From: Pristionchus mayeri
Taxonomy: Eukaryota > Nematoda > Chromadorea > Rhabditida > Neodiplogasteridae
DNA: 64,000 nt
Reading direction: 5' to 3'
Assembly: GCA_036245805.1 (NCBI GenBank)
Contig: BTRK01000003.1
Location: forward strand, 6,448,001-6,512,000
Shown here: positions 22,696 through 33,600 of the stretch, piece by piece
How positions within the stretch are numbered: position 1 is the first letter of the stretch
Layout of the letters: each line of letters opens with the position of its first letter
The notes under the pieces: model-generated
What the model saw: only the letters and a program-made list of their open reading frames with translations
Told to the model about the DNA's origin: nothing
The model's database searches: none
Translations under genes and position numbers: made by a program

Positions 22696-24254
22696 CTGCA
22701 ATTTATCGATTACTTTTCCGAAGAAAAAAATCAAATGCGCGTCAGAATCGAGCAATACACAGCTAGGCAAACATTCTGACAGGGGCACTGCTTTGCTCGA
22801 GAGAATCGATAATTCTCCCCCCTGGCTTGCGTAGTAGCATCTGACTCTCCTCATAACGTATACTCTCTCGTAGGGAAGATGAATTGAGATAACATGCAGT
22901 ATGAAGAAAGTAAGACAAGTACTCTCCAGCAGGGAATCAGGCCGATCGATCCGCGATGCTATCTCGGCGATTTTAGAGAGAATATTGAGAAAGGCGGACG
23001 AGAGAGAAAGAAAGAAGCGCAGTGCTTGTTTCTAAACACAGCTCTCGTCCTTCCTATCTCCCAATCTCTCTCCCCAACCTTGGTATTGCACTCTCCTCAA
23101 ATCGCCTGCTCTCTCGTCGCCTTGTCACCGAGATCAAAAAACTTTTTTGTGAGAGGCAAACAACTTTTTTGTCCTGTCTTGAGGCACGCGCGCTGTGTGC
23201 GATGCGAGATTTTCTCGAAAACAATATCAAAACACTCTCTGACGCTCTCCTCCATTCCCACACTCTCTCGTGCTGCATAACAGGAGAGTGAGCATGCGCA
23301 GTGGAGAGAGGTTGTCATATCAAAACAAGGGGCGATTCGATCTATGAGCAAGAGGGAAGTCAACGTCATTTCATACGTCTAATTTACGCGGGTGAAGCGG
23401 GGAAGCGTGAGTGCGAAACAATATACATGCAAGTTTTTAATTAAATTAAGTAAAGCAACGCGAAAGTCAAGCAAAAATGTTGTCGAAATACGACGAGCCC
23501 GATTATGAAATAAGGTCAACTGAATAAAATTCGTAAAACGAGCGTAAACTGCCTAAAACTAGTGGCAAATCTACTTTACTCGACGAAACTGGGCAGATGA
23601 GAGTGCGAAACTAATTAAAATTAAACTTAATTGAACAATATAACAGGAAACTCGAGGGAAAATAAGGAGAAAAGTAGGAGCGAGAAATTGCGAAATTCAT
23701 GGCGCGGACGTCCGCTCGCGGACGCGGATGCCAAATAACTGACGAAACTGCGATTACGGTAGTGCAATTTTCGCAATTTTATTCAATTTTTATATTCTCT
23801 TTTAAATATTATTTAGCCACTTTTCATGGAAAAAACCCATCCGTTTTATGTAAACGTATATGAAAAATAGAATGAAAAAAATCAAAAGTCACAAAAATGT
23901 AAATTCACCATAATCCAAGAAAGGTGGTATTTTTACGAACTTCACGGTATACGTTCCTATATTTCCATAGCGTACGATAGTGTGCACAAAACAAAAAAAA
24001 TTGAAAACACCAAACAGTTCGCGGCTGAATCAATAGCGACGGTGCTTCGGAGAAAAAAATTGCCGCGTTGTCTAGAGAGTCGAGTTGGAGAAACGGTGCC
24101 TGTTCTCCCCATTCTAAACATTCTAACTGCCCTATCGGATGAGAAAGAGTTGAAAGAAGGTCAGCAGAATTCTTGCAGTGCAAATAGACATCGAAGAACT
24201 GGAGATCTGAATTTTTTCGCGCTTCTCTACTGTAATCCTAAAATAGGCACTACT

Positions 24255-24332
24255 TCGGATTAGAACTTTGACGTAATGACACCTTTGATAGATCAAAGGC
24301 GGCACGACGTCATAGTGCTCATCCGACGCAGT
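24255..24332. repeat. Second copy of the ~75 bp hairpin
   Basis: Shares the CTTTGATAGATCAAAGGCGG centre and the flanking GTGCTCATCCGACGCAGTGC with the copy at 18021-18098. Confidence 0.65.
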
Positions 24333-24579
24333 GCCATCACCCTCCCCTTCCTTGCAGCGAGTGCTGACCTTGCTCGCTACCACTCAACCACAGACGCTTG
24401 GATTCAGAGCTCTCCGGAAGAGTTCATATACCCGCGACTCGGACACACATATCGTTTTTTCTCATTCCCTGAGGGCGCAAATTTGAACTACACAGGAGTT
24501 CTTAGAATTCGGTCATCTATCGATCTCACTAGGTGTCGTTGCGAAACTCCATATCGATTGCACGGCTCCCCCTTGTAAG

Positions 24580-25990
24580 AACTACTATGAAGAAATCATG
24601 TGATTCTGGCCTAAACGCTTAAATAATTCGCTTAAATAGTCGATAGAGCATGCAATAGCCAAGAAGTCGGATTTTAATTTTCGCTCTAGCTTTCCAAAAT
24701 CATCGTTTTCCATGAAAAAAACATTGAGCTTAAAATTGAACATATGTTTTTCAATATGAGGCCGTTCGCCAAGAATCAAGCAAGAGCCGGCACAGATAAA
24801 AAGTGTCAATTCTCTATAAGTTTGTGTTTCGAGGTAAATGAATGTGCTATAGAGTTATATAATAGGGTGTCCCATAATTTCTTAGAAAACTTGTTATGAC
24901 GAACCCTAAAAGCAAAGTGCGCAAAAGCTTGGCGTTCTCTCACAATATAATCGATAGATAATCCATTCGTAGTTATTGAGTACAAACGGGGTCGGAATAG
25001 TATCACTCTTACAGTTGTTTCATTCATCCTAGCAATGGGTAGTCGTCGAGGTTGTTGGTTATTTTTACTCCACTCCGTCTTCCTTGGCCACTCAACCACC
25101 GAGGCTGGCAACAAATTGGTGGTAATACAAGGTCACCATGCCCACTTTATTGCCATCTCATGTAATTTGTTCAGCAGCTCCAAAAAGTATTTTCTATTTT
25201 CCCTGCCGTAAACCCAATACTCGTTGGATCCCCAAGATCACCGCAGGGGGTCAATACGTGGATCACGTACGACAACCCTGAAAGGAATCTACAGGGGGTC
25301 GATGTCGATTAGTAGCAGGGACCCGCCCCGAGAGAGAAGGAGACTCGCATCAAGGAAGAACTCCTCACATTCTTCTTTTCCACACTCGGCCCGATCTACT
25401 GGTAAATTTTCCCTCATGGACTCACAGTCAAGGACGGTATATGTTCTACCGAATTTGAACAAATGGCCATCCGAGTGCTTCCCGAACTCTAGAGCTTCGA
25501 AAAATCGCTCCTGGATCATGGTCGCTCTCATAATGTGGTAATCACCCAGCACAAAACATAGGAGCTGAACATAGAAAGGCTCCCTCATACACCATGCACT
25601 TCAGACCAATCCCCATGCGACTACCACGCATTCAGCGCTCTTGATGGCTTCAGCAAGGGAAAAAAGTTCATTAACGGAGATGTTCCGGAGAGGGACTTCT
25701 ATAAGTGTATTGACTCCCAGCTCCTAGACTTCTGAAAGGGAGGAATTGAGACCCAGTGCAATAGATGGCAGAAGGTGTAGGGAAGACATGGAGCCTACAT
25801 TGTTGATGGAATGCTGTTATATGTTTATGAAATATACAAGACACAACAATTCTAAAACATTCTAAGAAATTATGGGACACCCTAATAGAATCGACATTTT
25901 TTGGCTGTGCAGAATCCATTCGGATTTGCTCGATTCTTAGGCAAACGGGCTCATAAATATTTGATTTTCTCGGAAATTTTGATGAAACCT
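24580..25990. repeat. Relative of the 630 bp inserted element at 37994-38623, split by a TA element
   Basis: 24600-24700 matches 38200-38340 in order: a CTTAAATA block, then CAGTCGATAGAGCA, then AAGCCGATTTTC-like sequence. 25890-26020 matches the opposite end (ATATTTGATTTTCTCGG, then CATTAGAATA, then ACGTCAGCC). The two halves are separated by the TA-flanked insertion at 24865-25882. This locus is an older, diverged member of the same family. Confidence 0.6.
24865..25882. mobile_element. TA-flanked inverted-repeat element, 1018 bp
   Basis: Begins GGGTGTCCCATAATTTCTTA directly after TA (24863-24864). Ends with the exact reverse complement directly before TA (25883-25884). These are hallmarks of a Tc1/mariner-type insertion. 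Minus-strand frames at 25588-25289 and 25114-24806 do not show a transposase triad. I treat the interior as non-autonomous or badly eroded. Confidence 0.88.
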
Positions 25991-26261
25991 CATTAGAATA
26001 AATACGTCAGCCTCCACAATTTCCCAGCCAATGGGCGCATTTTTTCATGTCGAAACATACAAGTATTCATGTGAGCTATTTTTGCTCATCTCTCTAAACA
26101 TCGACTAATCATGTAATAATGCTCTCATTTATTAGCTCCCGACTTTTCTCGATTGTCTTCCTTGTTTAACATTCGGTCGTCAAACCAAACATAAATAATA
26201 GTACCTTATTCAGCCGACCTCCCTCTCCTTTACTCGGGCACAAGCAGACAAGGCTGGCGGT

Positions 26262-26345
26262 GTGCAAGAGTCCGTCTCTCTTGAACTCGGTAAATAATTA
26301 ATAATTGTGTATAATAATTAATAATTGTGTAATTAATTGTGTATT
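26262..26345. repeat. AT-rich tandem repeat
   Basis: The block AATAATTAATAATTGTGTAT is repeated and then partly repeated again. No other content between 25990 and 26790 was identified; this stretch holds no gene I can support. Confidence 0.7.
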
Positions 26346-26794
26346 CTCTCTTGTCAAGAGATACATGCACACCTGCGGGGCTATCCTCAAAACCCCAGTG
26401 TATGGAACCATTTGGATTCACTGGCCCGCAATCAACCCCAACTTTTAAACTTTTAGCGTTGGATAATGAGTAGTGTGGCAGTCAACATTTAATTGCGGAA
26501 GTTGTTTACCCTCCCCTGCTCCTAAATTCAATAGAGTTAGATAAAATCAAGGAAAAACAAAATGTCTAACAAGGGAATGGTAGCCGGAGCCCTTAAAATT
26601 ACTCGATGCGACCTAGTGTTGCTTCATCCGGACCCCGGAGACATCTGAAATCTTTCTTCAAAAAGTGCTCAAAAAATTTAGTTAGCTTGAAAAATCAGCA
26701 AACATTTATCACAGGGAACGCCGGTTCTGTCTCATCTTGTTCCTATACCCCTACAGCGTGTATTGAGTTTTCAAGCTAACCATATTTTTTGCGC

Positions 26795-27150
26795 ATTTTT
26801 TGAAGCTCGATATCGGATGTTCCTACTGTCAGCATGGCCCCTTATTCGCCGATATTAGAAAACCTAATCCGCCTAATTTTTCTCGAACGGAAATCGTTCA
26901 AACGTGCCTAAATTTACCCTGCCTCAGGAAATCAGGAAATTGTGGGTCATTCAAGCTTCAAATTTTACAGTATTTATACCTCTCCTCTGCGTCTTTGCCC
27001 AATTTCAGTTTGCAATTCACTGCTAAATAGAGAATTGGAGAAAAGGGTCAAGTGGGCGGAGTTAGGCGGTCCGATTTTCCGAATGTCGACGGGCAAGGGA
27101 CCGTGCTGTCAGGATGAAGCCTCAATAGATCACATAGAATAATTTTAAAG
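26795..27150. repeat. Foldback element, arms ~130 bp
   Basis: 26810-26895 (GGATGTTCCTACTGTCAGCA and following) is the imperfect reverse complement of 27046-27130 (CCGTGCTGTCAGGATGAAGC and preceding). The centre is 26930-27030. No coding evidence. Confidence 0.7.
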
Positions 27151-27234
27151 GCGCCGGTTATCGTTCCCTTGTTCCCTCGAAGCAGGGGTTTGCTGGCTTC
27201 TTTTCAGTGAGCAATACCCTTTTCGAGTTTTCGA

Positions 27235-27490
27235 GCACTATTTTCATAGGATTCACATCAAATTTATTCACTTTTCGGAATTATTTGTTTCACCCTGCCT
27301 GTCCTCCCTTTTTCCCCTTTACTCGGGTTCAAGCCGACGCGGCTGTGGGTGTGAGAGTCCATCTTAAGTATTCTAACAGCAAACACTCTACCCTCACTCA
27401 TCTCTTCTACGCTTCTCCCTCTCTTAGCCTTCGTATCATCCGTGTCTTCAATTTCAGCCTCGAGTTGCCTGCGACGCCTCAGTCACAATG
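27235..27490 (+). repeat. Dispersed repeat, inverted partner of 36105-36335
   Basis: Runs from GTTTCACCCTGCCTGTCC to CGCCTCAGTCACAATGAATT and matches 36110-36330 in opposite orientation. The two copies bracket the ion-channel gene. A related fragment (CTTTACTCGGGCACAAGC) sits at 26229. A poly-C run follows at 27510-27524. Confidence 0.75.
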
Positions 27491-27651
27491 AATTCCTGAA
27501 AGTGGTCTTACCCCCCCCCCCCCACGAAATTCTAACTCGTCTTCCTCTTTTAGATTCAAATTTTGTTTCTAGTAATAGTTCGAAACGTAGTGGCCACGAT
27601 TACATATATGTCGGTTTCGCTGTATTCTATGGCATATGCAGCCGCTAACTG

Positions 27652-30600
27652 ATGTTGCTGGGCCTCCTTTGGACGGCTCTACTGCTGCTACTGGCAGCGG
27701 CGGCCTCAGAGGGCACAAAGCTGGATCGAGCGGGTCTGCGCGAGTACATCGAGAACAAATCGAGCGACACTCAGGATACATGCATGACAAGACGTGAGCG
27801 CCCATTCTTCCATTTTAAGAAGTAGATCTCGCAATTTGAACTTCATGCACTTCACATCCCCCCGCCCTCTTTCAGCTAGTCGAGAGCCGAGAGAATGTGG
27901 ACAATTAAGTTAACAAAAAAGAATTAACAATGCGGACAATTAAGCGATTATCGCTAGAATTTTCATACTCACAAAGAACGGCGACACACTAAAATATGAA
28001 TGTATTAGTATTAGTTTTGCAATTTACAAATGGGTACATTTGCTATCAAAAAGGGGTTGCAGTGGGTTCGATTTCGGATAATTTTTGGATGTTTTTCAGC
28101 CGGATTCAGTATCGACATGATGTTTGGCATCCTTACAATCATTGAGGTGGTAAGTGAATTTAAAGGAGTACTCCGGAGAATATTTGGCCAATCGTGGTGA
28201 CCCAGGGGATGTTGTAGAGCTCACTCACCCGATTAGAAATCAGTTAGTTCCACAGACGCCTACGAGGGTATTTATATTCGCGAGAAGTTCATTGGACGCG
28301 CAGTGTCGTGATTGGTTCAGTTATGTTTCAATCGTTTGTCGTATATTTCCCTTCTTTGTTGGGCTAAATTCGATACAGTTCCCCACGGAGAGCGCGGAAT
28401 TTTCGTCGTGGGACCCCTAACATTCATTCCCCAGAGCACTCCTTTCAAGGGGGACTAAAGGCAAAGTTCGACGTCGTACCCATTCACAATCATGGCCTAG
28501 GTCCGCTTAACGATTAAAGGGGTGCTCCGGGGAATGTTCAGTCACCCATGGTGACAGTGTGGATGTTGTAGAGGTCACTAACCCGATCAGAAATTACTTT
28601 GTCCGAAGTTCCACAGAAGACTCTGAGGCTATTTACATACGCGCAAAGTTCTTTGATAGCGCAGGGTCGTGACTGATTATTTTATGTTTCACTTGCTGTA
28701 CTTCACACTCGCCTCTTTCTCGGGCTAAATTCGCTATAGTTTCCCATTGAGATCGCAGAATTTTCGTGGTGGGACTCCCTAACATTCATTCCCCGGAGCA
28801 CTCCTTTAAACACTCAAAAAAAAATAAAATGAATATCTCTACTCTCAACAGAGTTATGATTGGTTGGTTGAGTGCCATGAACGCTCGATAGCTCAGGGAG
28901 GTGCGCGAATTAAAATAGCTGGAAGATCGGGAACCGAACCCGCAACCTTCTGATCACGTGACAGCTGCTCTACCACTGAGATAAGCCACCGATGGACCTC
29001 TACCTCCTAGCTCGCGCTATGATCTTTGGAGGGTAGAAGCCCCTGTACACTTTTTCCTATCGATGTGGCTACTATGCATTTAATATCATAATAAGCTGCT
29101 TAACTCGTCTTAAGTAATTAGTGAACTATAATTATGATCTAGTTTTTGGTGCTCGTGCTCCGTCATTACGGATTGTATGTTTTCAATTCAGAATCAGGCA
29201 AGTGAATCCGTCACTGGCATACTCCAAGTAGACATCGTGAGTTATTATTGATCATTGAGTACTAATAAATGCTATAATCGTTCTCGACTCATATTGTGGT
29301 AGTTTTTAGGTCAATCTTAAATGTGTTCAGTGTACATAATAATATTATATCGTTAGATGTACAATGCCAGCGACCTGGGGTGGCCTCTCGAGGACTACAA
29401 CAACATCTCGTCCATCGACTTCGAGAACGACAAGCTGACAACACCCGGCGTCACCGGGTGCTATACGTTCGTTGATTTCAGTCCATAGTTTTTTCTCCAA
29501 CATGTGGAAGGATATAAATATTTCAAATGTCATGCGGAAATTCGTCAGCTTGATGACATTTTTTACATTGAAGTGTGCACGATACTTTAATTATTTTTCA
29601 GGATTGAATACGATGAACTCCCCGGATCGTCGACATGCGAGGTATCGCACTTAAGGAACGACTTTGTATAGTAAACCTCATAATTTTACACGAACATAAA
29701 AAAACCTAAAATATAGATTTCCAATACTGGCTTCGTCCGCAATACTCTCATCGCCAGCATGTCTACGACGTGCGTGATGAACGTCAGTCTTCAAAATAAT
29801 ATATTTTAGATATTTCATTTGTGCACTCAATCTATCCTCATAATCTGCCAAACATCGCACAGACGTGCACAGACGTATCAACCTTTATTTTTTCGTGTTT
29901 CTCAATTATCACAATTTGAGATGTGGAATGTGCCATTCGACAGCCACAATTGCCAGTTCTGCCTAAGAATAAGAGGCAAGAAAGGCTTCCCACCGACATC
30001 GGTCCACTTTTACAAATTCGAGAAGTACATTCTACACGTGAGTAGTATTTATATTACAATGTTCGATATTCATACTTCGTTCTACTAAAATCGAATGAAG
30101 TGTTGAATGTGTTATTTAAAAGAAGATAAATGCATCACTGAACAGGGCGCGTCCCGGTCCCTTTGAGCCTAGACGAATTTTATATTGAAATGTAGCGCCA
30201 AATCGTTTAGATGGAGATGGTTTGCATAAACGTAAATTCATCAATATGGTAGAACTCGCAGAGCCCGTCGGAGTGGGTTATTTGGAACGTCTCAACCGTC
30301 AACTCGACCGACGATATGAATTCAGTGATGTTTACTGAGGTAAATTATTCTAATGAATAATCAAATACAAATATCAGAATTTTCCGTCACTCTTGTTGTT
30401 CGTCGCAATATTTTAGCCGCGAATGTTCCAGAACATTTTTTTTTTGTTACTTTTCGAACTCTGCGAACTCTAATTTCATCAGGTGTAGCGCATGTGTACT
30501 ATAGAACTCAGCACGACTAGAACAAGGTAGCAATTCCTTAGGCTTCATCTTTTGCTTCAGGCTTCGGCTTAACCTAGGAGCAATTTTAGGGTTAGGCTTA

Positions 30601-33600
30601 GGCTTCCCTTCTGCCATTGCAGGTACTCTTGCGGTTCACGATAAGCAGAAATCCTGAGTTCTATGATGTCATTGAAACCCACTTTCCCACTGAAATCGCG
30701 CTGAATTTCATTCTCAGTCGGCGCTGAATTCCCTGCCGGTCGGTTCGCTTTGCGCTCCGTCATTTTTGAATCCCTTGCCAAGCCGGAGTGGTCACCGTGG
30801 CATTGTATGACCATGCTCATGGCTGTTTTATCGCTGGCTACGCTCAACTGCCTAACGCTATGCAAGGATGCTCGTATCGTGGAATTGGAGAACGCCCTAA
30901 GCAAGATCAAGGCGGACATCGTTGGACTCTCTGAAGTTCGAAGATCGACAGAAGAAGAGAAGGATCTCACGTGGAGCAATGGAAGACTCTATCATTCATC
31001 GCGCCTTCCTAACCGTACTGCTGGAGTTGGTTTCATCGTGAGTGGGGAGGTAAAGCAGAAGGTAGTCGGATTTTGCGTTCTAACTCCCAGGATCTGTTTC
31101 CTTGATGTAGCGGTGTCGGATAAGGTCCTGATTCGCTTATTCCAGATCTACGCACCCGCCTGCGATGACGTGGTCGAGTACGGTAACTTCATCCATGAGG
31201 TTGAAAGAGGATTCAACGGACCAGTCTCAGACAGTCACCGGTATCGATTCGTGCATAAGGTCATCCTGGGCGATTTCAATGGGAAAGTGGGTTACTGCGA
31301 GCCAGGAGAAAGTGCAGTGGGGAAGTTTGGATATGGGAATAGAAATGTAAAGGGCCAAATGGTTGTGGATCTCTGCGAGAGGTTGCAACTACGGGTTGGT
31401 AACAGTTTCTTTCAAAAACGGGGTACTAGAAAATTCACATGGGTTTCACCCAATGGGCGCACTAAGAACGAGATAGACTTCATTCTGTTCCCAAAGGGTC
31501 TTCGGGTGCTGGATGTGGGAGTGGTTAATCGGTTCGACTTCTCGTCCGATCATCGATTGGTTAGATCTACCATATCATTCTCATTCAGATTTCGTCGTGG
31601 TTGCAATAGACCGGCAAGGGGGGACTCGCACCTCAACAACGATTTATTTAAATTCAGCTTAGGCATAGAATTGAAGCGCAGAGGTGCGAGCTTGGATTAC
31701 GGTAACGTGGTCTCGGCAGTGCAAGAAGCGGGGAGAATTTCAACATCGTTCAGACCGCCGGGCAGTAGGTTATCCCAAAAGACCAGGGATTTGTTGATTC
31801 GTAGGAGGGAACTAAAAATGGACGCGGTGGGGGTTCCTCGAGTGGAATGGTTACTTATCAACAGGGCGCTTAGGGAGTCGTTTAAAAACGACCGGGATAA
31901 ATCCCTCCTTTCCTACGTAGACGAGGCCATTGCGCTTGGGAAAAGTTACAAAAGGGCAACTAGAAATTTAGCAATTGGGAGGGATAGAATTTCACGCATT
32001 AGGGACGGTAATGGGAACTTAGTCTTCACTCAAACGGGCATAGAGGAGGCATTCAAATCTTTCTACAATGCTCTCTATAGTGGGGATGGAGGGGTTGGAT
32101 ACCGCGAGGAGATAGCAAGGGATCCTTTCGTTCCCATCGTAGAAGCCGAAGTCGTTCAAATACTTCGGTATTTCAAATCAGGCAAAGCTCCGGGAAGGGA
32201 TGGTATCACAGGTGAAATGCTCCGAGTGGGGGTAGATCAGTTAGTTCCCACTCTCACCAATCTCTTTAACAACATCATTTTGGGTTCTATTCCTCTGGGA
32301 TTTGGGGATTCTCGCACAATTCTTCTACCAAAATCTGGGGATCCAAAAAACTACAGACCTAGTAGTCTGCTTACTGTTTTGCAGAAAGCGCTAACTGCTG
32401 CTCAACAAGAGGTATGGATCGGTACTGGATGGAAATAGAAGCTGGGAACAAATGGGATTCAGACGTGGTCATTCCACAGTTGACGCTATCCACACTCTAA
32501 AGTCTGTCATTGCTCACTGTGTCGACTATAGGCTGCCGATCTATCTGCTTTTTGTAGACATTTCGAAGGCCTTTGACAGTGTATACACGGAAGCGGTGTT
32601 CAAGGCGATAGAGTTAGAAGGGATTCCCTCGGAAGTCGTTTCTTTCCTCGCAAGCCTTTCCCAGGAAAGTAGAAATGTGGTGGTGGTTAATGGCAAGGAG
32701 GTCAACATAAAGGTGGGAAGGGGTGTGCGACAAGGTGATTGTTTGTCACCCAGGCTATTCACTGCGGTTCTAGATATGGCACTCCGTCGGCTAAATTGGG
32801 CAAATAAGGGAGTAAGTATCAATGGTAGGTTTCTGTCCCATATTCTTTTTGCTGATGATGCCGTTCTCATTTCTCACGATGAACGACAGATTCAGACGAT
32901 GGGAAGGGAATTAGAGCGTGTACTTGCTACAGTGGGATTGGGTCTCAATGGCGATAAAACTGTCGGAATGAGTTCCAAGCCTGATCCAAGGGATGTAAGA
33001 ATAGGAGGAAAAGTAGTAAAATTGCAAGATAAGGTGGTCTACTTGGGAAGCGCAATCGCAGTCAGCGGAAATGATGACTGTGAAATCACCCGACGCATTC
33101 AAGCTGGTTTTGGTGCTTTCCACAAACACCGCACTTTTCTTATCAACAAGGGTATTCCAATGGCACATAAACGTCGGCTTTTCAACGGCTGCATACTTCC
33201 CGCTGTGGTTTACGGTTGTGAATGTTGGGCGCTGACCAAAGCACAAATGAATCGATTATCGGTGGCTCAAAGAAAAATGGAACGTTGGATGGTTGGCTGT
33301 ACTGTGCTCGATCATGTCTCTAATGAGAGGTTGCAAGATTCAACTAGAGTTCAGGACTTCGTTCGCACTGCTCAGAAAAGGAAATGGTTTTAGTTGCATA
33401 AGAAGAATGATGATTGCCGGAAGTGGAGCCGATCTGTGATCGAATGGATTCCGCGGAGAAAGAGGAGCCGCGGCCTCCCAATCACGAGATGGAGCGACTC
33501 TTTCCGCAAAGCAACAGGCCCAAATTTTCTCAATCAAGCACGAAGCTCTAACTGGAACACCATGCACATCAGAGCTCTCGCCTGATCTCCCGAGAATCTA

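Larger units (their letters stand above)
19240..24250. repeat. Segment B of the duplication
   Basis: Starts with a broken copy of the plus-strand exon (19284-19379). It continues through the shared intergenic spacer and the minus-strand terminal exons to about 24250, collinear with A and C. It lacks the transposons found in A. The sequence 23380-23760 has no counterpart I can see in A or C and no gene. Confidence 0.8.

Noticed and set aside
30569..30979. 136-residue minus frame at the LINE 5' end
   Set aside because: Antisense to the endonuclease start (ATLNC to LSEVRR), which is the recognised coding strand.
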